A DNA stretch of 64,000 nucleotides. Source: Neodiprion pinetum (taxonomy: Eukaryota > Arthropoda > Insecta > Hymenoptera > Diprionidae). Under the pieces are notes generated by a model. It did no database searches and was not told the DNA's origin. It worked only from the letters and a program-made list of their open reading frames with translations. Both the position numbers and the translations under genes were made by a program. Positions 47,883 to 58,910 of the stretch are shown here, one piece after another; position 1 is the stretch's first letter, and each line of letters starts with the position of its first letter. Location of the stretch: the NCBI RefSeq assembly GCF_021155775.2, contig NC_060235.2:36992607-37056606 (forward strand), written 5' to 3'.

Positions 47883-50800
47883 TTTTCATATTTGGTTATA
47901 TAACCTATAATTTGAGAAGTTAAACTTTCAAGAGCTTATAAAAAAGATTTGTTAGATCCTTTCTCATGACAATTTTTTTGTCGCTGGGGTACAAACGACC
48001 CCAGGGTGTCATTTATGTAATTTTTCAGAAATATGTCAAACAAGGGTTATTCACGTTACAGCTCCACATTCCCGCAATGAAATCCCTTAAATTCCCCCCT
48101 CCCCGTTTTTGAATACCGAGAGGCATGCTGTAAGAAAGTGTGTATACCCACGTGTAAAAAAAAAGGGGGGAACGAAGGGAGGGGGTATCGAGGTCGTTAA
48201 AATAACCAGACTCGAAGCAGTAAAATAATTGCCTATTGACCAGCCATTATTTGACGCTCGTTGTTCGAGAGGCTAACGATGCAATTGGCTGTCGTTCCCC
48301 GTCCCCCGATCCTCGAGGGTACGAAACGTACGTGCGAACGGTTCCAGGGTTGCTGTTGCGGAGCGGCAGGCGGCAGACACCGGAGATGACGCGTGTTTTC
48401 AATTACTTCACATATAGCCGCCGGACGACACAGACGGAATAGTTCGGGCCAGGGCAATTTACATTTTTAGCCAATATTCAACCCGTTTTTACTCCATCGT
48501 ACACCCTGAACATCGTCAACGGCCTCGCGTGGCTTCAGGGACTTTCAATTTACCGATTCACTCGGTTGTCCAACCGAACGAATAAACTATTCTACTATCG
48601 CGTCAAAGACTGCCTTTCAATACACACACACACACGCACAGAGTTTTTTCACTCGTTATCAATACACACGACTCGACAAAAAGATCGTGAAATAATGATA
48701 AATTTCTTCAGATTTTACGAACCAGTTTCGCTACATCGTTATTTACAGTACCGACAAGCTTCCGTATCTCAGTCGATTTCAACGACGTTGTCTTTTCGTT
48801 GATAAACGGTCGCATGAACAGGTGCTTTATCAATTGACGAGTGTTTCTTCTTCTCGTTTCATCAGAAACGGAAGGAAATATCCTTTTTTTCCCCCTCTTC
48901 TTCTTCTTTTTCTTTTCGTGTATTTTGAAAATAAAGAGACAGTCGTCGATGCAACATCGTCTCCCCGAGTGTCGCTGATATCGTAATTTAACGCGAAGGG
49001 TCGGGGCGGGGTAACGTTTCAGTCACTCACGAAATATGAAAGTTGGTCCGTTTAGCCTCTGAAACTTGGCTGACTCGTTCGAGCGCAAGTATAGCTGCTT
49101 TCCCAAGTTAGTTCGTATATTTATGGACTCGTATAATTCGACGATCCGCTCCGGTGCTGGCTAATTACGAGAATTTTAGAGTACGCTGACATAAACGAAA
49201 CAGGGTAGAAGGTGGTTGTAAACCGTAGTCGAGCAAGTACTGACTCCTGACGCGATCCGAGTCCGACCTTAACTCGAGACCAGAGTTCTCCGGCAGCTTG
49301 AACGTCACCGATCATAACGCAGCTGCGAACCGTAAAGCTCTTCGCCCTATACCTGCATGCGGTCTTACAGGCACTCGAACGCGAGTATACCCACGAAACT
49401 AAACCGTTTATAGCGACGTTTCGTGTCATTTGGAAGTTACCTATGAGACAATTAAAAACATTTCATCTCCATCTTCTCCTCGTTTTCATCGACATTTTTT
49501 TACAGTCAAATGTTCGGACCCTGACCCTTTACCTCAAACCTCTGTTACATTGCTACGTACTCGAGACACCGAATGAAAAGCGGAGCTTGTAATACAACGA
49601 GTCAAGCTTCGTTACATAGTTAAATCACTTAAGAAAGTGTTTCCTTCCCCCATACACACAGTAGCGCGGCACCTGTCCTGTCGACGAAGTTAAACACTGT
49701 GTCATTCGAGAAAATATGGACGTTTAAATATATGAGATGAGATCGATATATAATCCATTCGTGGTACGGATTTTGATTTTATCGACGAGTAGAACACGTG
49801 CACGCGGGGTGTTCAAAGTGTTTTCGTTGCGGCAGTGCAGCGGCTCGAAGAAGCGAGTGACTGATTAATTGTTGAAAAGAAAAAGGTGGGAGGATTTCTT
49901 AAAGGTAAATAACCGTCGGTGGAGGAAAGCCATTGTAATGAAGCTGCTTATCAAAATTCTTAATTAGAAAATTTTAATTATGTTTCCCAGCGGGAGATAG
50001 GCGGCGTATACACACATAAAGCAAGATCCTAGCGAGGGCTGCTGTTTCTGCACTCGAGAGATAGTGAATTTCAGGGAAGACGCCCAGCTTCTCTACTCCC
50101 GTGCATCCAGACGTCGGATAGGCGGAAGGCAGGCAGGCAGGCATGCATCTAGAAGTCGGAGGAAAAGGGGAACGACGGATCGCGGTGAGGTTAAGGTAAT
50201 CAAGCTTGCGCCTCTCGCCAAGATGCAGGCTACAGAGAAACGCAACGCGAACACCGCTCGCGGTTTTCCCCGCATTCGGAATCCAGATTGATATTTACCC
50301 TCGTGGATTCGGGGGTCGGGGCGGCTAGAAATTTACGTCCGTGATATCGTCGAGTGTAGAGGAGGAGGAGGAGGAGGATGAGGAGAAGAAGATGTGGAAG
50401 CCTCGTTGCAGCAGGCGAGGAGAAAAGCCGCGGTTCGATTCTCCCACACACGCTACCGTGCAGACAAAGTTTATCGGGCAAAGATTAATTGGCCACTCAA
50501 ACCATCTTTACGGGGGCAAACGTTCCGGCTAATGACTTTTGACTATCCTCCCCATTTAGGCCCGATTTTCCCCTTCCGTCGTCGCCGCCGCTGCCGCCGC
50601 AACCCTTCGAGAAATTAGGGTGTCGGTTTAATCAGAATAATTGAGATTCCAGTTTCTAAATCTTCCGGTTACCTAACCCCACGACGATGGCTGGGGTGGT
50701 CGTATATCTTGAAAACTGTGCCGGGTTACTCAACCCTGAGAATTGGTGTCGAAATTGAGCAAACTAAGCGCGATACGTCCTGGGACTAATTATTGTCTGA

Positions 50801-51959
50801 TCCACGTTAGACTCGAACAGCTTTTTCCGATACCTACTGAATAAATCAGCACGACGAGATAAATTTCTGACGATTAACTCGTGTGTATAGAAATTATAAA
50901 AAAAAAAACAAAAAACACCGATCGGGTCTCTCGCATAATCTGACTGCAACGTGACCTAGCAGACTCCGGTTTGGACCCGTCAGCTGTCAACTTTAAGACG
51001 TCACTGAGCGCCGGATCCTACCTCAATGTTATTACTTATTCAATATCGACGTCGGATCGGGTTTGTATAACGACGTCAAATTCTGCGCGGGCTAGACGAA
51101 GAAGGAAAGAAGCCGCGATAGAGTCGGACGATGATATGCTGTAGTGAAAGGGGGGCCGAGAAGCAGGCGGAAGGGCGGAGGAAAGAAAAAGAGAGAGAGA
51201 AGAGGGTGAGTCGGAGAACGCGGAGAGTCGAGAATTCGTGTCAATTTAACGCGGCACCGATAATTTCTCCTAATTATCCAAAACTTGCCAGCGCTTCAAA
51301 ATAATATAACTTTTGCGGTGAAAATTCCGCACGCTTTTCGCGAAACATTTCGAAAGTCCGTTTCACCGAGAAACAGCCACCTTGCAGTACAGTTTATCAA
51401 CGCGTCAACATTGCCTTGTTTAATCACACTACATCGGGTATAATGATTAGGTATAATATACATTGTACGTACCAACACGTAGAGATACGCACGTTTCGGT
51501 TTGCCCAGCGACTGTAAACGCACCGACAAAATTTCACCGAGCCAATTATTAACACAAACAAACCTAAATTTCGCGGCTCTGTGCGTATATTAAACATCGA
51601 AGGTGGGAAAAACTGACAAACGTTTCACCCAAGACGTCAAAACCGCGGATCCTTTGTTCTTTCCCGTTTGTCACTTGTAGCAAAACTACCGATTTACTCA
51701 ACGATTTTGCGGAACATTTCCAGTTTGTATCGGTATTTAGTTATTTTCATTGCATTCGTCGAGTGGACGAAAGTGAGACTTGGGTATCCGGGATATATCT
51801 ACGTGTAAAGGTTAAATCAGCTAATAAAAGTGTGGAACCAACGAGGATCGCAGAACGTGTAAAATAGACAGAGTCCACATGTGTCGACGATATCGCCGAT
51901 CGCGAGGTTAGGTGAAAAGAAAATCTACGAGCGATAAGGAAGTTGCAAAACAAAGCGAA

Positions 51960-52490
51960 ATGGACATGCTGAGGGGGCAGGTGGTCATCAATCACAAGTA
52001 CGAAGCTTTCCTAGCGAACGATATTATAAACGACGTCCAATTCGTTCTCTATTATTTCTCGGCCTCTTGGTGTCCTCCGTGCGAAACATTTTTACCCCTG
52101 ATGAAGCGGCTGGCCGAGGAAATCTCCCGGCGAAAATTGCTCATGCAAATATTTTACGTGCCATCGGATCACGATCAGGACGAGATGTTCGAATCCTTCT
52201 CAAAGAATCACGGTCAATGGTACGAAGACTCGCGATAGAAATCGTAAGCGAAAAGATCGTCACTCTAGTTTCAACCCTCTTTCTCCCTTTCAAGGTTCGC
52301 AGTTCCGGTTGGACCAGTTACGGCGAAAATAAGGAACAAGTATCACGTTCATTCTATCCCGACCCTGATAGTTGTGGCCAAAGACGGTCACTTGGTAACG
52401 AGAATCGGACGACGCGAACTAGAGGAACGCGGTGTCGGTGTTTTGTTGCTGTGGTTTCCGGATCTCGACGAAGAATCTCCGGGGACATAA
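51960..52490 (+). CDS. NXNL2: Nucleoredoxin-like protein 2-type thioredoxin-fold protein (two exons)
   Basis: Two exons join as 51960-52219 and 52295-52490, giving 151 residues. The 75-bp intron starts GTACGA and ends TTTCAAG; the split codon restores Trp87. The ATG at 51960 is chosen because an in-frame stop lies at 51909-51911 and the N-terminus (MDMLRGQVV) lines up with the start of NXNL2/RdCVF2 proteins; a second ATG at 51966 is possible. A beta strand (QFVLYYFSA, 27-35) leads into the active site WCPPC at 37-41, followed by ETFLPLMKRL. Later come the YVPSD strand (66-70), the family hallmark W-FAVP at 87-91, and a cis-proline IPT at 108-110. Length matches vertebrate NXNL2 (about 156). 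Vertebrate NXNL2 generally lacks the CxxC pair, whereas this copy keeps it, so disulfide oxidoreductase activity is expected. No signal peptide or membrane segment is visible, suggesting a cytosolic protein. The family is linked to photoreceptor and neuronal redox protection; a role here is inference. No canonical AATAAA was seen close downstream. Confidence 0.88.
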
Positions 52491-52757
52491 AATTACGCAT
52501 TGGATTTTCTCAAATTCCCTGTATCGCGGATAAATACAACGTCGGTTTGATTGACTATATTCTTCATTGAAATAACAGGCGGACTACGAAGATTATTCAC
52601 GGTAAATTTCGAAGCGAACGAACAGACGGTTAAAATCTGACGCAAAGACACGGCGATGTGACGTTGAATTTACGAGACTGCTGCATGTTAATTCGTTTTC
52701 CGCCTCTTGTTAACAATTAGAGAGCTTAAAGTAACGAACCGCTGCAAATGACGCCGG

Positions 52758-52794
52758 GAAGAAGAAGAAGAAGAAGAAGAAGAAGAAGAAGAAG
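52758..52794. repeat. (GAA)12 microsatellite
   Basis: Twelve GAA units about 270 bp after the nucleoredoxin stop codon. Confidence 0.95.
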
Positions 52795-52927
52795 ACGCGG
52801 CTCATGAATATGACGGGCTGATTATACGAGATATCGATCGTTGAAAATATCAATTCGGGAATATTGAATTACAAATTGAATTTCGGCTTTATTCGTGGAT
52901 CAAGAGTTTCGTTACCGGGACTGAAAT

Positions 52928-53158
52928 ATGCATCTGAAATTGGATGAAATGAATGATGAAACAGCGGGCGGGGCGACGTCGAGCCGAGCTGCTGCTGCTG
53001 CCGCTGCTGCTAGTTCGAGATTCGCGGTTAGCAACGTGAAATCGGTATCTCATCTTTCGCGTAACAAAAGTCTAAAACTTCAGTATCGAAAGTCTTCTCC
53101 AACCAGCGAGATATTTGATAAATTTCAATTACCAAGTCGGAAGCCGATATTCGAATAG
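52928..53158 (+). CDS. 76-codon open frame downstream of the nucleoredoxin gene, hypothetical
   Basis: An ATG at 52928 opens MHLKLDEMNDETAGGATSS, passes a poly-Ala run of eight, then SRFAVSNVKSVSHLSRNK and ends LPSRKPIFE at 53158. The poly-Ala comes from GCTGCTGCTGCCGCTGCTGC. It lies about 440 bp after the nucleoredoxin stop on the same strand. Charged ends around a low-complexity alanine run fit a disordered peptide, but no conservation can be shown here. Confidence 0.17.
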   Translation: MHLKLDEMNDETAGGATSSRAAAAAAAASSRFAVSNVKSVSHLSRNKSLKLQYRKSSPTSEIFDKFQLPSRKPIFE

Positions 53159-54269
53159 AAGCTAATCAAATCGTTCGATTCATACTCTTCTTCGTGTTTT
53201 CGTGTAAGAAAAATCAAGTTACACCTGTCATCACGACAGACGAAATAATATTCAACAGTCGATACGTTTCATCAATTTTACCGTCTCCGCGTCCGTCAAG
53301 CATGAATAATTAGTTATTCCTAATTGCACCAAGTAGTTCGGTAGTTTCAGTTTCCCAAGTAGCAGCTAATAGATGTAAACATACGTTGACGGCAGTTTCG
53401 AAATCAAACTTCTCCATCGCTTCTACGTAGGTATTATTGCAAGTGCAGATGCAGGTGCAGCTGCTTCACTGCTTATAAGTCAAAGTAAGAAGCAAAATCA
53501 TACGATCACGTTGACTGAATGATTTTACAGGTAAAAATAAGACTCGAAACTTATTAAAGTTGTTCGATGCAATAAATTGCGTGATGAAAAATCTGTTGAA
53601 ATCTGAAGGAATTACACCAACTTCTGATACGATTAAAATCACTTTATCGTCAAGAAAACTATACTGAAACACATTTCTTGGAATAAAATGCAACAAACAA
53701 CGCTTCGATCATTTCTGATCCTCTTCAAAATCCGTATTTCGATTTTATTTCCCCACTCGAAAGTGAATCTCGCGATTAAATTTGCCAAAATTGAATGACA
53801 ACTCCGATCACAATTAGTAACGACGATATTATTAATTAACCCCGTTAAGTATGAGAAATTATAATTAGAATCTAAGATCAAATTAACGGGATAAGGCGAA
53901 AAATTGCCGCATCTCAGACACGTGTGTAAACGTGTGCCGTTCGGAGAATAGAAACAGTAACGAATGAAAGTTGAGAACCGTCGTTCGTCCCCCGAACATT
54001 GTATAGCATATTTCGCGGAGGAGAAAACGAGAGAGGAATCTGGCTAAGTGAGCGGGAAGGGGAGGGCGGTGGGGAGTAAGGGAGGTTAGCCAACGCAATA
54101 TATACGAACGCGTCGAGTTTTCCTCTTCTGCGAAGCACCGACAGACAGGAAGCTTCGTTTACTTCCGAGGAACAAAAGATATCGGAGACGATTATTCCAT
54201 TTCTATACCTATATACGGTGTATAAGAATACGATGGTATACGATAGGAATACACGTCCTCGGGTATATA

Positions 54270-54302
54270 ATGGATATTTACAGGTGCACCTGTAATATCC
54301 AT
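54270..54302. repeat. 33-bp near-perfect palindrome centred on CAGGTGCACCTG
   Basis: ATGGATATTTACAGGTG is followed by CACCTGTAATATCCAT; the arms differ by one inserted T. The central 12 bp are a perfect palindrome made of two CACCTG E-boxes, the type bound by Snail/Zfh or bHLH factors. An ATAATG-rich array follows directly. Confidence 0.5.
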
Positions 54303-54304
54303 GC

Positions 54305-54376
54305 GCTAATGACAATAAGCATAATAACAATAACGAGAGTGATAATGACAATAATAATGATAATGATAATGATAAT
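54305..54376. repeat. Degenerate ATAATG/ATAACA array
   Basis: Imperfect hexamer repeats (AATAAT, GATAATGATAATG) run to the TATAGG at about 54376. Confidence 0.6.
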
Positions 54377-57300
54377 ATAGGAGTAAAAATAACAATCGTA
54401 ACGATAAGTCTCCTCTCACCTCATCCCCCCCTCTCAAACCTCTCGCTCATTATCTTTCCTCTTTTGAATCGCCACCCCCTCCGTCGCCCCCCTTCAACCC
54501 CCGGCAGCGTCGTCGGCATCGCCTCGACGCCGACTCGATCTTATCGTTACAAACCACCGAGCTGCCCTCGACAAAGGCATGTTTTTTATAGAGCCTGCAA
54601 CCGAAACGGAATCGACTATCGACGGTCGTTCGGCTGCGTCGTGGTATACAAGATATAAATCAACATTGGATGAATGGGAATAAAGGAATGAAGATGAGGG
54701 AAAGGAAGTCGGAGTTGGCGAAAAAAATATACTTATCTCGAGAAACTGTCGCGGATCGTTGAGACGGTTTGTTTTTTGTAACAACGTATATAACCCGACG
54801 TTACTATATTGTCTATGCACAGCTCGGAGATAAAACAAAACACATGTCGTATATTTTCTGAGAAAATTTTCAATATTTCCTTTACTTGAATTCTAACCAA
54901 TCGATGTGCCGATTTGAGTATATATCTAATGAATAAAGGTCTTCGTGGGGGGGAAATTAGGTTTATTTGTTCTCCTACCATACCGCCATAAAATCCCCCC
55001 TGCCGAGTTAAAAATTTTTCAACTTTTCATCGACTTAACAGTTATTTCTATATACATTTTTTTTACACAATGCGGATTTCGTTGTAGATGTAGTATACGT
55101 AAATTTATTTATTGTGATACATATCTGCCAAGAATTGCTTTTTTGGAAAACAAAAGCTTGGATATAGCTCGCTACAAAATTATGCAGGTGAAAAACAAAG
55201 CCTTGTAAATAAGTGACCGTTCAAAGTCGTTCGGAAATAATCGATACTAGCTGGCTTTATATTCCCATGTACTGGGTCAATAATTGTACTTTGCAAATTC
55301 GGTATATCATTGAACACGCCTCGGTGTGTACACATGGGCATACATCCAAGCCTATCACACACATCCAATCAACTGACGAATTTTGATTGATACTGAAGAG
55401 TTAGGTGTCAAAGAACAAGTGAAAAACGGATATATGAAAAAAAAAAACACAAGCAAACAGAGAAATAAGAATAGTACGGAGAAGAACTGCAACGAATTGT
55501 AAAATGAATTTCCGATTTGATTATTCTTGACTATCGGCAAAAACTTTTCCAATTTTATCTCCAAACTATATATCGGTCCGTCGTTCACTGACAAACAATC
55601 TCTGCATCAGCGATTCGTTCAACTGCGAATAATTACATAATTAAAATTACATTAAATAGCAAATTCTCGATTTAAAAGAATCAGTTCAAGTTTCCCGAGA
55701 TGAAAACAAAGAAAAACAGAATATCAAAACGAAATAAAAGTAAGATGACATCCTCCGAAGCTTGCAGCCGGCGAAGCTGCGACTAACTTTGGTGCAGGGT
55801 AAAATTACATGCAAAATTATCTTCTTCTTCGCTCAGCCTGAAATAATTTCAATTTTATACTTGTGAATTAATTAGTTACAGTTCAAATTGACACTTGACG
55901 AATGAAGAAGGAGAAGAAGAAGAAGACGAAGATGAAGAAGAATTCAGGCGCTGCGTAGAGATTCACCATTCGCAATAATTTAAAATAATAACTTATATAA
56001 TAAATTTTCTCAGATCCTCCTCCTCCGCATCCTCCTCTTTCTCCTCCTCCTCTACTTGCTCTGTATTCCCGAAGCCGATCGAAGTAGGCACAGCAGAGGT
56101 TAGCGTAATTGGAAAATGAATCGTTGGAATGGGATTCATTAGCGAGTTCCGTGAGCGGAGTGTCAACGCAAATCAGTTCAAGTGTACCGAGTTATTATTT
56201 TGAACATCCAGTGCCTTTATATTATATAAATACGTATATATGTATATATATACCATATAATAATGTACATCAACCGCTTCTACACTTCGGGGGTGGCGAG
56301 AGGATAAATTCACTTGATTCTGACGTGGAAGATTCTTTAACGTCGTGACCGTGTATAATATTTCCCCAGAAAATGCAAGAATTTAAACAACAACTTAGGG
56401 GCTTCAATCAGTTATTAGGTATGCAGCGTCTTTGATTCGTTTTGGTACAGTATTTAAAAAATTTTAAAACTATCGAAAGCTGCAATATATTATTTACGTA
56501 TATGATGTTTGCAGGAAATTGCAAATGAATTTCGAAATCGTAAAAAGATTTTCAAGTGCTCCGGTCCTATTCAAGGGGAATTTTTACTATCATGCAGAGG
56601 TTCATAAAAAATTTATACAAGAAAAAAAGAATTTCAATTGAAATCTGCACAACGATAAAACACAATCTCTCTCTCTCTCTCTCTCTCCTACCACTGTGTA
56701 AACCTACAGTTGAGCGTAAAAATCGAATTCAAAGTATATTGCAGAATGTGAACAAGTTCTCTACCTGCAGTATTTTACGATCGTAAAAAGAAAATAATAG
56801 ATTTTTCGTACAATTTCAGCTGCATGCACGTTACAACACAGCCGGATAGTGAAAATTGAGAAGAGACTCGGATTGTGTAATTTCAGCGAGGTGCGAATGG
56901 AAGTCGCGTGCGCGAACTGCCGATCCGTCAGCGTGACGTGACTGTTAATTGTTCGATTAACACCTGGAGAGCCAAGTAATTAATTAACAATCCCCGGCAG
57001 AGGTTGTTGCGTGTTCGCATCCGACCCCACTGGCAGCGTGTTTTCCCATGTAATTATCCGCATTTTCGACGTCTGTTGACGGATCTTCTTCCACGCAGAA
57101 ACCAAAGTCCCGTCAACCCCTTCGTTCTCCTTTTATACGATTATACATCGACTCGCCATTAACCCAGCGAATCGATCTGCAGTTTTTTCAAACAAATTTC
57201 CATTCATCCATATACTGGTAGCCGATGTTCTCTCCTAACGACGATAATCGATGGACAGACATAGGTGATGAAGTTAAAACGATCGGCAGTAAGATAAAGA

Positions 57301-58359
57301 AATCTAATTACGAAGACCATAAAGTTGAACCGACGAAAGGTTTTCGTTCTTTACAGTCACTAGGATGATTTCATTGAAACGGGTATCGCGTAGCTAGAAA
57401 TTTCCGACATAATTGCAAACCCCGAAGGAGATGGCGAAGTTTGCAGGAAAGACGAGGAGGCGCCGCGTTCTCTGTGACGAATCAAGCTTGATAAAGATCG
57501 TGAATCGACCCTCGACCGCAGCGGGAATATTCTTTGTCAATAATTCCGGTGGCTCTTAATTAGGGGCATTGAGAGCCATTACTTGGATTACTCCCCCGCC
57601 AGCCCTCGGCGTCGCTGGTTCCTGGCCCCTCGACAAAACCCACAGCGAAATCGGTATCGAAGGCACTTGCAGCAACGGAGCAAGGCGCCACTTCATTATC
57701 ACGATCCTAGTCGTCGTCGTCGTCGTCGGTGTTCTCCGAGGACTTCCGGCTCACTCGGTGCAGTTGCTGCCGTGCTTCTCCTTACGCTAATAGTATTTTT
57801 CGAAGGGCCGCGCTCTTGTGTTCCACAATTTTCCCAATTCCTTGTGTCAGACATTTGACGCATAACTTACGAAACTTAGAATGATAATATTCTCTGTACC
57901 CTTAAAATTGAAAGAACAATTTTTTGAGAAACTTTAATTGGTTTTTATTCAATCCATTTTCATCATTTCCAATTTAATTTACCTAATGTTTTTTTTTTTT
58001 TTGTTGGAACCGGACCTTACAGCGATTTCAAACAACCTGTAATGAAATGTTGGTATCGTTTTTGGCATTACACTTGATTGCGCGTATGACGATTGCATTA
58101 GGAAGACCGGATTGTGGAGAGTGGTGGAAAGGAAGATAGACAGGGAATGAGAGAGAGGATAAAATGTTGCCTTTCTATTTTTCGCGGACCATTTGAGAAA
58201 TCTTTCAAGTCGCGTTGTTAAAACTGAGACACGATTGACATATGCGTATCCAAACCAATTGAGGAAAGAGAAAAAGCTAAAAATGAAGAAAAAAAAAAAA
58301 GAAAACAAAACATTTCACCTCCTAACAACGTTTCGAAATACGTTCAGTCGAGGAAAATC

Positions 58360-58910
58360 ATGGACGGATACATAAGCTTTGAAGGCTTGGAGAGTTGTCA
58401 AATTTACGACGTCGTCTCGACCGAAACTAGGGTGAGTGGAAAACCCAAGACGTAGATTTGGACGGAAAAAGAAAAGAAAGAATCGCACAGTTGCGATTGT
58501 GTGTGATATTAATTGTGCTGGACGAACTGTTCGAAATATTTTACAGGTGATTTGGAGAAGATCACGATATATGCGGATGAATATATTGCATGTAAACCAA
58601 TCAATTTGTACAACGAACCGATAACACGGAATTTTGTTTGGAAATTCCGCAGAATTTCGAATGATAATATTTTAATTGAAAACACTCGTAAATGGCAAAA
58701 ATCTGGTTGCAAAATGATAATATTTGTAAACACGTGTGGGGGAGTTTATTGAAAAATGAAATGGAAATATTTTTTCCGAAAACGAGCATACGCAACTTCG
58801 ACGTACCAATGACGTTGAAATGTCTTTTCACATACGCAAAGCCAACCTGCAACAGCCTTATCATTCTACTCTACCGAGATTTAAATGCTCCTGAAGTTTT
58901 TACCGTTTAA
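58360..58910 (+). pseudogene. Unidentified two-exon gene or pseudogene with frame breaks at G runs
   Basis: An ATG at 58360 in good context (A at -3, G at +4) opens a 24-codon frame, MDGYISFEGLESCQIYDV..., ending at a GTGAGT donor (58432). About 115 bp later an acceptor TTTTACAG ends at 58546, followed by a protein-like frame (DLEKITIYADEYIACK, then NEPITRNFVWKF) running to a stop at 58752. A second frame from about 58740 continues (NEMEIFFPKTSIRNFD ... RDLNAPEVFTV) to a stop at 58910. The pieces do not join cleanly: exon 1 ends in phase 0 while the best acceptor needs one extra base, and the two downstream frames are offset at the G run 58738-58742. A one-base difference in each adjacent G run would remove both conflicts, so this may be a homopolymer assembly error or a decayed gene. 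Using the weaker acceptor before AAG at 58558 avoids the first conflict. The local sequence is AT-rich, making these open frames less likely by chance. I do not recognise the family. Confidence 0.38.

Larger units (their letters stand above)
45486..51959. other. Intergenic or intronic stretch before the nucleoredoxin gene
   Basis: Contains the foldback element, CTCF-like site and GGGGTACAA motifs. A + strand stretch at about 46019-46182 follows TTTGCTCCCCAG and reads RDFTAFSQFELQTTDQ..., a weak exon candidate. A + strand frame at 47493-47753 is also protein-like but unsupported. Confidence 0.45.
53159..58359. other. Intergenic stretch after the nucleoredoxin gene
   Basis: Holds the palindrome and ATAATG array, CTCCTC-rich and GAAGAAG tracts near 55910-56060, and a + strand frame at 56109-56348 (ENESLEWDSLASSVSG...) with no ATG and an in-frame stop just upstream. 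A GC-rich patch lies at 57560-57850. Confidence 0.45.

Noticed and set aside
50390..50460. tRNA B-box-like GGTTCGATTCTCC
   Set aside because: No A box at the right distance and no acceptor stem pairing; no tRNA seen anywhere.
52067..52570. 167-codon plus-strand frame overlapping the nucleoredoxin gene
   Set aside because: Shifted frame across the real exons and intron; the spliced frame restores the family motifs.
53522..53545. Plus-strand TTTTACAG|GTAAAA as a recursive splice site
   Set aside because: Pyrimidine tract is too short and the donor is poor.
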